From: Egerieenecus sp048201975 | Lineage (GTDB): Bacteria; Bacillota; Clostridia; Christensenellales; Aristaeellaceae | Direction: 5' to 3' | Assembly: GCA_048201975.1 (NCBI GenBank) | Contig: DBFBGQ010000117.1 | Span: forward strand, 1-22,669 | DNA length: 22,669 nt | Shown: piece by piece, positions 1 through 8,069 of the stretch | Numbering within the stretch: position 1 is the stretch's first letter | How the letters are laid out: each line of letters begins with the position of its first letter | The notes under the pieces: generated by a model | What the model was told of the DNA's origin: nothing | Seen by the model: only the letters and a program-made list of their open reading frames with translations | Databases searched by the model: none | Program-made: the position numbers and the translations under genes

Positions 1-761
1 GCGCATGGGCAGGATGGAATAACTTTCGGTTTCTGTTCCTGACCGATAAGATTTGGACATTGACCAGAAATACTTTGCTGTATAATCTAGCATTCATCAT
101 TGTTGAGATGGTTATGGAGATTGGCGTGGCGGTTTTGATGAATGAGCTTGGCAGCAGGTGGTTCAAGAAGAGCTTTCAGTCTTTTATGTTTCTGCCGCAT
201 TTTATTTCATGGGTTGTGGCGGTGGCGGTTGTGCAGGTGCTTTTCAGCTATGAATACGGCCTGGTGAATGAAGCTGCGGAGCTTATGGGGTTGCAGAAGC
301 TAAACGTATCCACCAATGCGGATATCTGGCCTGTGCTGCTGGTAATGCTGCACGCCTGGAAAAATGTGGGGTATGGAAGCATCGTATACATGGCGGCCAT
401 TACGAGCATGGATCCCGCGCTTTACGAAGCCGCGGCCATAGACGGGGCGAACATCTGGCAGCGCATTTTCCGGATAACGATTCCGCAGTTGGCGCCCACG
501 GCCATCATCATGTTCCTTTTGGCTGCGGGGCAGATTTTCCGGGGGGATTTCGGCATGTTCTATCAGTTGGTGGGCAACAACGGCGTGCTGCTGAAAACCA
601 CGGATATTCTGGACATGTACATCTACCGTGCGCTGTCCGGTTCCACCAACCTGGGCATGACGGCGGCGGCAGGCCTGTATCAGTCGGCGCTGTGCTTTGT
701 TACCATTCTGCTGTTCAACCAGGTTATCCGCTGGATTCAGCCGGATTATTCCCTGTTCTGA
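1..761 (+). CDS. Carbohydrate ABC transporter permease, LplB type (5' partial)
   Basis: This is an inner-membrane permease subunit of a carbohydrate ABC importer. The reading frame is open from base 3, so the gene begins outside the window. A TTG at base 60 is internal, because the upstream codons read AWAGWNNFRFLFLTD, typical of LplB-like permeases. About 252 residues are visible. Several hydrophobic segments surround the cytoplasmic EAA loop near bases 427-510 (YEAAAIDGANIWQRIFRITI), which docks onto the ATPase. The C-terminus ends in IQPDYSLF. A second permease and a solute-binding protein follow in the same direction, giving the usual permease-permease-binding protein order of the LplB/YtcP/LipO family. 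Members of this family import oligosaccharides from polysaccharide breakdown; the substrate cannot be read from the sequence. Confidence 0.93.
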   Translation, partial: AWAGWNNFRFLFLTDKIWTLTRNTLLYNLAFIIVEMVMEIGVAVLMNELGSRWFKKSFQSFMFLPHFISWVVAVAVVQVLFSYEYGLVNEAAELMGLQKLNVSTNADIWPVLLVMLHAWKNVGYGSIVYMAAITSMDPALYEAAAIDGANIWQRIFRITIPQLAPTAIIMFLLAAGQIFRGDFGMFYQLVGNNGVLLKTTDILDMYIYRALSGSTNLGMTAAAGLYQSALCFVTILLFNQVIRWIQPDYSLF

Positions 762-797
762 TGCGAGAGGCTGTTGGATTGCGATGGGGGTGATTTT

Positions 798-1694
798 ATG
801 AGAATCGAGACCGGCAAGGATGTCATGGCGTTGAAGGCCCTGGGATATACGTTTATCTTTCTGTTTGGCTTCATGTGTGTAATGCCCTTTGTGCTCATCG
901 TCGTTTCTTCGTTTTCCTCCGAGGCGTCCATACTGCATCGCGGCTATACGCTGTTTCCTGAGGAGATTTCTTTGGATGCGTATCGCTGGGTGTTCAGAAA
1001 CCCTGGCCGCATCTTTCGGGCGTACGCAAACACCATTGGCGTAACGGTCATCGGGACGGCTGTCGCGCTGCTAATGGTGGTGATGGGTGGTTACGTGCTG
1101 GCAAGGCCGGATTTCAGCTGGCGAAACGTGCTGTCGTTCTTCTTTTTCTTCACGACCCTGTTCAGCGGGGGACTGGTGCCCTGGTACATTATCTGCACGC
1201 AGTATCTGGGATTCAAAAACAGCTATCTCGCGCTGCTCATGCCGCCGCTGTTTTCCGTGTGGAACCTGATTGTTTGCAAGAACTTTATGAAGTCCATACC
1301 GTATGAGATAACGGAATCCGCCAAAGTGGATGGCGCCAATGACATACGGATTTTCTACTCGCTGATTCTTCCCCTGGTCAAGCCCCTGCTGGCCACCATC
1401 GGCATGTTCATTGCGCTGACCTATTGGAACGACTGGTACAACGCGCTGCTGTTTATTACGGATAAGAACAAGCAATCGTTGCAGGCTTTTTTGCAGGACA
1501 TGCTGCAATCGGCCAACGCCCTGAAACAGATGGCCTCTTCGGGGCAGGCGGACATGCACCTGCTGGGAGAACTGCCCAGCGAGACCATGAAGATGGCGAT
1601 GACTTGCGTGGTGACCGGGCCGATTATCTTTGTCTATCCCTTTGTGCAGAAGTATTTCGTCAAGGGATTGTCCATCGGGGCGGTCAAGGGATGA
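798..1694 (+). CDS. Carbohydrate ABC transporter permease, YtcP/LplC type
   Basis: This is the second membrane subunit of the carbohydrate ABC importer, 298 residues, the usual size for YtcP/LplC permeases. The start is ATG 798, which has a GGGGGTGA ribosome binding site just upstream; a TTG at 774 lacks one. The protein has about six hydrophobic segments. Its EAA loop (YEITESAKVDGANDIRIFYS) is followed by LILPLVKPLL, as expected for the ATPase contact. Family features include an N-terminal segment with FVLIVVSSFSSE and a C-terminus ending FVQKYFVKGLSIGAVKG, the family's typical ending. It lies 36 bases after the first permease and 51 bases before the binding protein, so the three are probably cotranscribed. 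No ATPase gene is nearby; such systems often share an MsmX-like ATPase. Confidence 0.95.
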   Translation: MRIETGKDVMALKALGYTFIFLFGFMCVMPFVLIVVSSFSSEASILHRGYTLFPEEISLDAYRWVFRNPGRIFRAYANTIGVTVIGTAVALLMVVMGGYVLARPDFSWRNVLSFFFFFTTLFSGGLVPWYIICTQYLGFKNSYLALLMPPLFSVWNLIVCKNFMKSIPYEITESAKVDGANDIRIFYSLILPLVKPLLATIGMFIALTYWNDWYNALLFITDKNKQSLQAFLQDMLQSANALKQMASSGQADMHLLGELPSETMKMAMTCVVTGPIIFVYPFVQKYFVKGLSIGAVKG

Positions 1695-1701
1695 GGTTGT
1701 A

Positions 1702-1715
1702 ACCGGCGCGCCGGT
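1702..1715. repeat. 14-nt perfect palindrome between permease and binding-protein genes
   Basis: ACCGGCGCGCCGGT is a perfect self-complementary sequence seven bases after the permease stop and ahead of the strong AGAGGAGGA ribosome binding site of the next gene. In RNA it could form a short GC hairpin. Hairpins at this place in sugar ABC operons can protect the binding-protein part of the transcript; that role is inferred here. Confidence 0.5.
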
Positions 1716-1745
1716 GAAAATTTGAAAAAAAGAGGAGGAACATCA

Positions 1746-3272
1746 ATGAAGAAGGTCCTGTCACTGATTATGGCGTTGGCACTGCTGGTAAGCGTTGCGG
1801 TATGCGCAGGCCATGCCGAGGAGGCGCCTTACGGCGGAATTGATCTCAGCGAGCCGCTGGTGGTCTCCATGTATTACACGGGCAATGAAAGCCCCGACTG
1901 GGAACGCATTGAAAACCTGATCAACGAGAAGCTGGCTGAAAAGGTCAACACCACCATCGACTTTGTGCATGTGTCCTTTGCGGATTTCATGACCTCGTAT
2001 TCTCTGTACCTGAACGACCCGGATGTGGACATTCTGTATTGCCAGCCGACGAACAACTTCGGCACCAACGCGATGGCCGGCGCGTTCAAGCCGATTTCCG
2101 AGGAGTTTATTCAGACCTACATGCCCTTGACCTGGGAAAACGAAATGCCTTCGCTGTGGAAGGAGGTTACGGTCAACGGCGAAATCTATGGCATTCCCGC
2201 CAACCGCCTGGACGGCACCTGCAACGGCGTGATCACCTCTCGAGCGCTGATGGAGAAATACGGCTACACCGAGGATATGATCACGAACCTCTCCGAACTG
2301 AGCGAATACCTCAAAACCGTATCCGCTGGGGAGAAGGAGAACGGCATCTACGGCATCAACTGCCAGGGTGCGTGGCCGTCCGACTGGATTTTCCTGGGGC
2401 TGATGAGCCATGCCTTTGCCGTCAACGACGGGACTTCCTGCTGGTTCGCCTGGAAGTATCTGGACCAAGAGGAATTCAACGTGGACGACATGTATTGGAT
2501 CGTTGACAGCGAAGAGTACATGGAGTGGGCGCTGCTCATGGCCGACTGGTACAAAAACGGCGTCTACCAGGCGGGCGTCCTGAGCAACGAGACCACTCTG
2601 GAGGCCAACACGCAGGAGGGGCTGACCGTCATCAACATTACGGACCCCGCCTATGCTGCGACGCTGGAGGATTTCTACACGGTCCGGGGCGATGAAATGG
2701 TCTACCTGGATTGCCTCGCGGACGAGGATACCAAGGTTTTCGCCATCAGCCGCGGACATTCCATCGTGTTCCCGGTCAATTCCCAGAACACGGAACGCGC
2801 CGCCATCGTTGCCGACCTGCTGAAGTTTGATCCCGAGATTCATGCCCTGATCATCGGCGGCATCGAAGGCGAGCACTATACGCTGACGGAGGATGGAAAA
2901 TACCGGGTTGCCACCGAGAAGTCCGTGAACTATCCCTGGAGCAACCGGTGCTACTTCCTTGTTGATAACGCGGATCCCGAGCTTCAGCTCAGCGATTCTT
3001 TGCAGCCCTTCCTGGATCTCAACAACAGCCGTTTGGTGGGCGGCGAGCTCTTCCCGGTGGGGCGGTTTAACTTTGACACCAGTCAATTTGCCGCGGAGAT
3101 TGCAGCCATGGATTCGATCTTCAACGAATACCGCTTCGCCTTCTGCTTCGGACTGTACGGCGATGAAACGGAAGCGAAGGTGGAGGAGCTGCGGACAATC
3201 ATGCACGCGTCGGGCATTGACAAGGTGCTGGAGGAATACAAGGCGCAGGTTCACGCTTTCCTGGCCGAGTAA
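1746..3272 (+). CDS. Extracellular solute-binding protein of carbohydrate ABC transporter (LipO type)
   Basis: This is the secreted substrate-capturing subunit of the importer, 508 residues. ATG 1746 is chosen because the ribosome binding site AGAGGAGGA ends six bases before it; a TTG at 1722 lies upstream of that site. The N-terminus (KK, then a hydrophobic run to about residue 20) is a signal peptide. Cys20 lies in VAVCAG, a poor lipobox, and GHA at 22-24 followed by EE fits signal peptidase I better, so anchoring is uncertain. The mature protein is acidic and rich in Trp and Tyr, as in family 1 carbohydrate-binding proteins. It starts with the pattern EPLVVSMYYTGNESPDWERI and later has EIYGIPANRLDG. 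The order permease-permease-binding protein supports the call. The ligand is unknown. Confidence 0.93.
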   Translation: MKKVLSLIMALALLVSVAVCAGHAEEAPYGGIDLSEPLVVSMYYTGNESPDWERIENLINEKLAEKVNTTIDFVHVSFADFMTSYSLYLNDPDVDILYCQPTNNFGTNAMAGAFKPISEEFIQTYMPLTWENEMPSLWKEVTVNGEIYGIPANRLDGTCNGVITSRALMEKYGYTEDMITNLSELSEYLKTVSAGEKENGIYGINCQGAWPSDWIFLGLMSHAFAVNDGTSCWFAWKYLDQEEFNVDDMYWIVDSEEYMEWALLMADWYKNGVYQAGVLSNETTLEANTQEGLTVINITDPAYAATLEDFYTVRGDEMVYLDCLADEDTKVFAISRGHSIVFPVNSQNTERAAIVADLLKFDPEIHALIIGGIEGEHYTLTEDGKYRVATEKSVNYPWSNRCYFLVDNADPELQLSDSLQPFLDLNNSRLVGGELFPVGRFNFDTSQFAAEIAAMDSIFNEYRFAFCFGLYGDETEAKVEELRTIMHASGIDKVLEEYKAQVHAFLAE

Positions 3273-3279
3273 GCCAGCA

Positions 3280-3314
3280 GGAGCGGCGCGGCGCAACCGG
3301 GCCGCTCCCCTTCT
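3280..3314 (+). terminator. GC hairpin with weak T tract after the ABC transporter operon
   Basis: GGAGCGGC (3280-3287) pairs with GCCGCTCC (3301-3308) around a 13-nt loop, followed by CCTTCTT. The stem is good but the T tract is weak, so this may be a partial terminator that allows some readthrough into the AraC gene. Confidence 0.4.
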
Positions 3315-3375
3315 TAGCAAATGGCTGCCTGCGGTTTGTTAAGAAGTGGAGCGGAGCGCATGGAGAGGAGTATGT

Positions 3376-4251
3376 ATGGAATACGCATGTAAAATATGTA
3401 GCGCGCGCTATTTGCAGGATTTGCAGATCTCTGATGAGCAACGTCTGTCGGACGTGCGGCTGCTGTATTTTTTTGACGACAAGGCCACCCTTCGCCTGGG
3501 CGATGCGGTCCGGCGGGTGCGGCCGCGGCAGGTATATCTGCTGCCCTGCTGGATGCCGGTGGAGGTCTGCGGGGAGAAAAGCCGGTGCTACGAGGCGGTG
3601 GTCCGCATGGGGGAGGAGAAGCCCGCGGCCAATGTGGTGCCCCTGGACGAGGAGCAGCGGCGCGCGGTGAGGTTGATTGATTCCAAAATGAAGCCTTGGC
3701 TGGCGATTGCCGATTCCGAGCACCTCTACCTGGTGCTGGTAAATCTGCTGTACGAGCTTTGCACCCAATCGGCCTACCGGGCGGAAAACATTCGCAATCT
3801 GGTGGGGCTGGCCATTGCCAAGATTGCCGAAAACATTGAACGGCACAATTCGTATAATTCCACCTCGCCCATTGCGAGAATCACCAGCTATATGGAAAAA
3901 AACCCGGGCAAGGATCTGGACCTGGAGCAGATTGCAAGGGAAACGGGGTACTCGGCGCGGTATTTGCAGCAGCTGTTTTTGAAATACAAGCGGCGCAGGA
4001 TCCGGGTATATGTCAATCATCTGCGGATTGACAATGCGTCCCTGTATCTGGTGTGCATGAACGACTCCATTGCCAGGATTGCGGAAATCTGCGGATTTCA
4101 TAACCGGCAATCCTTTACGCGATGCTTCAAAAAACAGATTGGACTGACGCCGCTGGAATACCGACGGTATATGGCCAACGACCGGACGTTTGATTACCGG
4201 ACGTATGCGGGCGAGCGGCAAGGGAATACGGAGAGAAGGAAGCGCGGATGA
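3376..4251 (+). CDS. AraC family transcriptional regulator
   Basis: This is a DNA-binding regulator of 291 residues. ATG 3376 follows GGAGAGGAG with five-base spacing; a GTG at 3346 is in frame but has no comparable site. The C-terminal AraC/XylS domain spans about residues 165-268. HTH1 is near 183-204 (LEQIARETGYSARYLQQLF) and HTH2 near 231-254 (SIARIAEICGFHNRQSFTRC), followed by the family signature FKKQIGLTPLEYRR. The N-terminal ~150 residues probably sense a ligand. They are Cys-rich (C5, C8, C58, C65, C71) and I do not recognise them as a named domain. The stop overlaps the next start as ATGA, so it is translationally coupled to the MFS transporter and probably controls it and the hydrolase. 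The sugar transporter upstream is another possible target. Confidence 0.92.
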   Translation: MEYACKICSARYLQDLQISDEQRLSDVRLLYFFDDKATLRLGDAVRRVRPRQVYLLPCWMPVEVCGEKSRCYEAVVRMGEEKPAANVVPLDEEQRRAVRLIDSKMKPWLAIADSEHLYLVLVNLLYELCTQSAYRAENIRNLVGLAIAKIAENIERHNSYNSTSPIARITSYMEKNPGKDLDLEQIARETGYSARYLQQLFLKYKRRRIRVYVNHLRIDNASLYLVCMNDSIARIAEICGFHNRQSFTRCFKKQIGLTPLEYRRYMANDRTFDYRTYAGERQGNTERRKRG

Positions 4252-5441
4252 AGAACAAGCTGTTCACCATGGATTTTCTGCTGATTTTTCTGGCCGCTGG
4301 CCTGATGCGCATGTGCTATCAAATGCAGAACACCATGATGCCGCTCTATGGCGGCGTGCTGGGGTATAGCTCCACGCAGATTGGCGTCACCACCACCGTA
4401 TGCACCATCGCGTCGCTGATTCTCCGAACCATGCTGGGACATATGCTGGACCGGTACGGGCGCCGCTGGATTGCGCTGCTGGGCACCGCCCTGTTTGCCC
4501 TGTCCACCCTGCTGTGCGGCGTGTTCTCGGTGTTTCCCATGCTGCTGCTCCTGCGCGGGTTGCAGGGGGTGGGCTTTTCTGCGCACACCACCGCCATCAA
4601 TACCATGGCCACCGATGTCATCCCGGAAAAGCGGATGACGGAGGGCATCGGCTATATGGGGCTTACCAGCTCCATTTCCCATGCCATTGCTCCGGCGCTG
4701 GCGCTTTATCTGATTGCCGGGGGCAACTATGGCATGTCCTTTGCAGTGGCCGCGCTGGTGGGCGTGGTGGCAACCGTCTCCATCTTTCTGGTCCGGGCGA
4801 GAGAGCCGGCGAAGGTTCAAGCCGCTCAGGAGGCCGACCCGGTGAAAGGGTGGGAGCGGTTCTTTGAGCGAAAGGCGGTGAAGCCGGCGGCGCTGATGCT
4901 GTTTATCTCGGTGTGCTTTGCGGGACTGACCACGTTTCTGGCTGCCTTTGCCCTGGGCAAGGGCTTCAGCAGCGGGGAGGTTGGCGTGTATTTTACCGCC
5001 AATGCCTGCGCCACGGTGGCGGCGCGCCTGGGGGGAGGACGGCTGTCGGACAAGCTGGGGCGCAGGTGGAGCGTGCTGATTGCGAGCCTGCTGTGCATGA
5101 TGGCGTTTGTGCTGATTCCGCTGGCGGGGAGCGCCGCCGTGCTCTGGCTTGCCGCGGTGCTGCATGGCCTGGGCTATGGAACGATCTATCCCATGCTCAA
5201 CGCGATGGCGGTCACGGAGGCCCTTCCTGCCCGGCGAGGCACGGCCATGGCGACCTTCCTCACCGGAATGGATATCGGGGGCGGCATTGGCGCGGGCATC
5301 TGCGGGCTGATGATTGACCTATGGGGAATGGAAACCATGTTCTTTATTTGCGCAGGCATTACTGCTGCCACCTATGCTGCGTTTTGCTGGATGTTTCCGG
5401 GTATCCTGCGCGCGGGGCGGAGGCAGCGGATGACGCGGTGA
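4248..5441 (+). CDS. MFS transporter
   Basis: This is a major facilitator superfamily membrane transporter of 397 residues with about 12 hydrophobic segments in two halves. The MFS motif A after TM2 reads GHMLDRYGRRWI. The equivalent loop of the second half is GGRLSDKLGRRWSVL. LLLLRGLQGVGFSAHTTAINTMATDVIP resembles the TM4 region of drug- or metabolite-type MFS carriers; R and G of RGLQG are conserved. A charged central loop (about residues 183-205) separates the halves. The start ATG overlaps the AraC stop (ATGA). The CocE-type hydrolase starts 52 bases downstream. Import of the hydrolase substrate, or export of substrate or product, are both possible; direction cannot be told from sequence. 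Confidence 0.93.
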   Translation: MKNKLFTMDFLLIFLAAGLMRMCYQMQNTMMPLYGGVLGYSSTQIGVTTTVCTIASLILRTMLGHMLDRYGRRWIALLGTALFALSTLLCGVFSVFPMLLLLRGLQGVGFSAHTTAINTMATDVIPEKRMTEGIGYMGLTSSISHAIAPALALYLIAGGNYGMSFAVAALVGVVATVSIFLVRAREPAKVQAAQEADPVKGWERFFERKAVKPAALMLFISVCFAGLTTFLAAFALGKGFSSGEVGVYFTANACATVAARLGGGRLSDKLGRRWSVLIASLLCMMAFVLIPLAGSAAVLWLAAVLHGLGYGTIYPMLNAMAVTEALPARRGTAMATFLTGMDIGGGIGAGICGLMIDLWGMETMFFICAGITAATYAAFCWMFPGILRAGRRQRMTR

Positions 5442-5493
5442 ACGTTCTGCGGTAGCGCTGCAAGGCATCGTGAATAGCAAGGGAGGTAGAAGC

Positions 5494-7224
5494 ATGAGCG
5501 TAAAACTCACCAACACGAAAATGATGTACAATGTGCCCATCCAGATGCGCGATGGCGTGACGCTGATGTGCGACGTGATTCGCCCCGATACGGAGGAGAA
5601 GCTGCCCACCATACTGGTGCGCACCGCCTATCTGAAAGAAAATATCTACAACAATGAGGTCAGCCGCTTTCTGATTGGCGCCTTCCAGGCTGCGGCCCGG
5701 GGTTACAACTTTGTGGTGCAGGATGCCCGGGGCACCGGTTGGTCCGGGGGTGAGTGCGACCCGTCCGGACACCAGGCGGAGGATGGATACGACACGGTGG
5801 AAGCCATTGCGCGCATGCCCTGGTGCGATGGAAACGTGGGCATGGTGGGCGAGTCCTTTCTGGGGTATGTGTGCCTGGAGGCGGCGCGGCTGCAGCCGCC
5901 GCACCTGCGCTGCATCGTGCCCTGCGAAGCGGGCTGGCTGAAGAATCCCTACTTCCACCGGTATGGCGTTCCCACGGTTACGCCCCACGGATGGTGCTAT
6001 GGGCGTGCGCTGGACCGGGACACGCGGCTGCATCATCTCAGCGAGGAAACCAAGCGGCAGATTGGCTACATGCAGGAGCATGACGCCGAATTCTCCCTGC
6101 ATCTCCCCCTGGCGGACCTGCCGCAGAATACGGTGGAAGGCGTGCCGGGCCTGGAAAAATTCCGGGAGATTCTGGAGCATATCGGCGACGACGCATATCT
6201 GGCGGAATTGGGCAGGGACGACGCCTTCGGACAGGTGCAGGTGCCGGTGATGCATGTGACCGGCTGGCTTGACCCCGAGGTGAACACCACCATCTACAAT
6301 TACACCCATTTCAAAACCGAGGGCGGTTCCGAGCTGACGCGGGGCAATATGCGGCTGATTGTGGGCCCCTGGCCCCATGGATGCGTTTTGCCGGGGCAGT
6401 TCGGGGGCGTATCCTTCGGCCCGCAGGGCTCCGGGGCGGGATACGGCGTGGATGAAAAAATTCTTGCCTTTTGCGACCGCTGGCTCAAGGGAATCGACAG
6501 CGAATTCATGCAGGGGGACCCTGTGCATGTGTTCATCATGGGGAAAAACACCTGGGAGACCATGCAAACGTGGCCGCCGGAGGAGGCCGCGCTGCAAAAA
6601 TGGTACCTGCACAGCGGCGGCCACGCCAACGCGCAGTTGCAGGACGGCCGGCTGAACCGGGAGGAACCGGCGCAAGAGCCCTGCGACGAATACGACTACG
6701 ATCCTGGCGATCCCATCCCAACGCTTCCAAGAAACACGGAAAGCGCAAGATTTGCGGATCAGACGGGGATCGAGGCCAGGGAGGACATTCTGGTATACAG
6801 CACGGAGGCGTTTCAGGCGGATACGCTGCTGCAGGGCTGCGTGAAGCTGCGCTTCTATGCATCTTCCTCCGCCGTGGATACGGACTTTGCCGCAAAGCTG
6901 CTGCTGGTTCATCCGGACGGCAGGGCGGTGGAGATCTACGCCACCCTGCTACGCGCCAGGTATCGCCATGGCAGGAAGCCTGAATTCCTGACCCCGGGGG
7001 AAATCGTTCCCTATGAAATCGAAATTGGGAACGTCTGCCTAAACGTGGCCAAGGGCTACGGCCTTCGGCTTGAAATTTCCAGCTGCCTGTTTCCCTTGGC
7101 AGACCGGAACACGAACCTGGGCGGGAAAATCGGGTTTGAGAAGGAATACGTTACCGCCCACCAGAAAATCTATCATGACGCCCGGCATCCGTCGCACTTG
7201 ATTTTGCCTGTTGTCCAGGCATAA
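5494..7224 (+). CDS. CocE/NonD family hydrolase
   Basis: This is an alpha/beta hydrolase of the CocE/NonD/X-Pro dipeptidyl-peptidase superfamily, 576 residues, the family's usual length. ATG 5494 follows GGGAGGT with good spacing. The catalytic Ser is Ser121 in GESFLG (GxSxxG), the likely Asp is Asp260 in GWLDPE, and the likely His is His295 in GPWPHG. The early strands carry RDGVTLMCDVIRP and QDARGTGWSGGE, both typical of CocE-like enzymes. Residues from about 335 to the end form the C-terminal jelly-roll (galactose-binding-like) domain of this family. Family members hydrolyse esters (cocaine esterase), beta-lactam side-chain amides (glutaryl-7-ACA acylase) or X-Pro peptides. The true substrate is unknown. 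No signal peptide is visible, so it should be cytoplasmic and act on something imported, probably through the MFS carrier. Confidence 0.93.
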   Translation: MSVKLTNTKMMYNVPIQMRDGVTLMCDVIRPDTEEKLPTILVRTAYLKENIYNNEVSRFLIGAFQAAARGYNFVVQDARGTGWSGGECDPSGHQAEDGYDTVEAIARMPWCDGNVGMVGESFLGYVCLEAARLQPPHLRCIVPCEAGWLKNPYFHRYGVPTVTPHGWCYGRALDRDTRLHHLSEETKRQIGYMQEHDAEFSLHLPLADLPQNTVEGVPGLEKFREILEHIGDDAYLAELGRDDAFGQVQVPVMHVTGWLDPEVNTTIYNYTHFKTEGGSELTRGNMRLIVGPWPHGCVLPGQFGGVSFGPQGSGAGYGVDEKILAFCDRWLKGIDSEFMQGDPVHVFIMGKNTWETMQTWPPEEAALQKWYLHSGGHANAQLQDGRLNREEPAQEPCDEYDYDPGDPIPTLPRNTESARFADQTGIEAREDILVYSTEAFQADTLLQGCVKLRFYASSSAVDTDFAAKLLLVHPDGRAVEIYATLLRARYRHGRKPEFLTPGEIVPYEIEIGNVCLNVAKGYGLRLEISSCLFPLADRNTNLGGKIGFEKEYVTAHQKIYHDARHPSHLILPVVQA

Positions 7225-7262
7225 ACGCAGGCGGGCATCCGGCAAGGAAAGGAGGCGCGGCC

Positions 7263-8069
7263 GTGAGCGAGGATTCGCTCAGGATGAACATGGCGGCGGT
7301 TACGTTTCTGGACGCGAAAAAATACGAAACCCAGCAGGGAGGCTTCTGCATCTCCCCGGTGGCGGAGGACGAGCTCGCGTTGATCTTCTGCGTGAACGGC
7401 GAGGTCAGCATCGCGGAGCATCCCGTGCTCATCGGGAAACAGCAGGTGTTCCTGGCCCGGCTTGCGCAGCCCATGCATGTGCTTGATCCCGCGCCCAGCC
7501 ACACCATGATTCACATCCGTTTTACATGCGCGGCAGAAAGCGGTGAGGAAGCGGCGGGGCGGGACGGCAGACAGCTGTTCCGCAAAGCGGCGCAACCCAT
7601 GGTGCTCCCCTCCACCGGGGATATTTACCGGCTATTGACGGAGATCCTCTACGAGCGCTTCCGGAAAAATCCAGGGTATCAGAAAACATGCGCCTATATG
7701 CTGGAAATCATTCTGGCGCGGCTGCTTCACGGTTCCGAGCCTAAGGAGGAGCATGACTATGCCGAAGAGGTGCGCGCCTATCTGGAAGCGCATTATGCCG
7801 AGAAAATCACCCTGCCGGATCTGGCGCAGTATTTCTGGGTGAGCATATCCCACCTGCAGAACCAATTTAAGAACCGGTACGGCATGACCATCATCGCGTG
7901 GCTGAAACGCTATCGGTACAAAAAATCCGTGGCGATGATGAAAAACGATCATGTATCCATGAAAGAGGCCTGGTTTCAAAGCGGCATATCCGGAAGGCAG
8001 CAGTATTACCGAATGAAGAAAACATGGGACCACGACAATGCGATGGACGCGAAGGGAGAAAGACGATGA
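7263..8069 (+). CDS. AraC-like transcriptional regulator with divergent second HTH
   Basis: This is a probable DNA-binding regulator of 268 residues. GTG 7263 lies about six bases after AAAGGAGGCG; an in-frame ATG at 7284 is poorly placed relative to that site. The N-terminal ~110 residues have a cupin-like pattern (ELALIFCVNGEVSIAEHP, then QPMHVLDP and HIRFTC), as in ligand-sensing AraC domains. HTH1 at about 181-205 is clear (ITLPDLAQYFWVSISHLQNQFKNRYG). The second HTH (about 230-255, SMKEAWFQSGISGRQQYYRMKKTW) is degenerate and lacks the usual GF-x-D and FKK-x-x-G-x-T-P signature, and the protein ends soon after. Its stop overlaps the next start (ATGA), coupling it to the serine hydrolase. 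The AraC assignment is sound; DNA binding by the second HTH is doubtful. Confidence 0.82.
   Translation: MSEDSLRMNMAAVTFLDAKKYETQQGGFCISPVAEDELALIFCVNGEVSIAEHPVLIGKQQVFLARLAQPMHVLDPAPSHTMIHIRFTCAAESGEEAAGRDGRQLFRKAAQPMVLPSTGDIYRLLTEILYERFRKNPGYQKTCAYMLEIILARLLHGSEPKEEHDYAEEVRAYLEAHYAEKITLPDLAQYFWVSISHLQNQFKNRYGMTIIAWLKRYRYKKSVAMMKNDHVSMKEAWFQSGISGRQQYYRMKKTWDHDNAMDAKGERR

Noticed and set aside
1761..3320. A 519-codon minus-strand frame antisense to the solute-binding protein
   Set aside because: It is a shadow of the real gene, which has a signal peptide, family motifs and a strong ribosome binding site.
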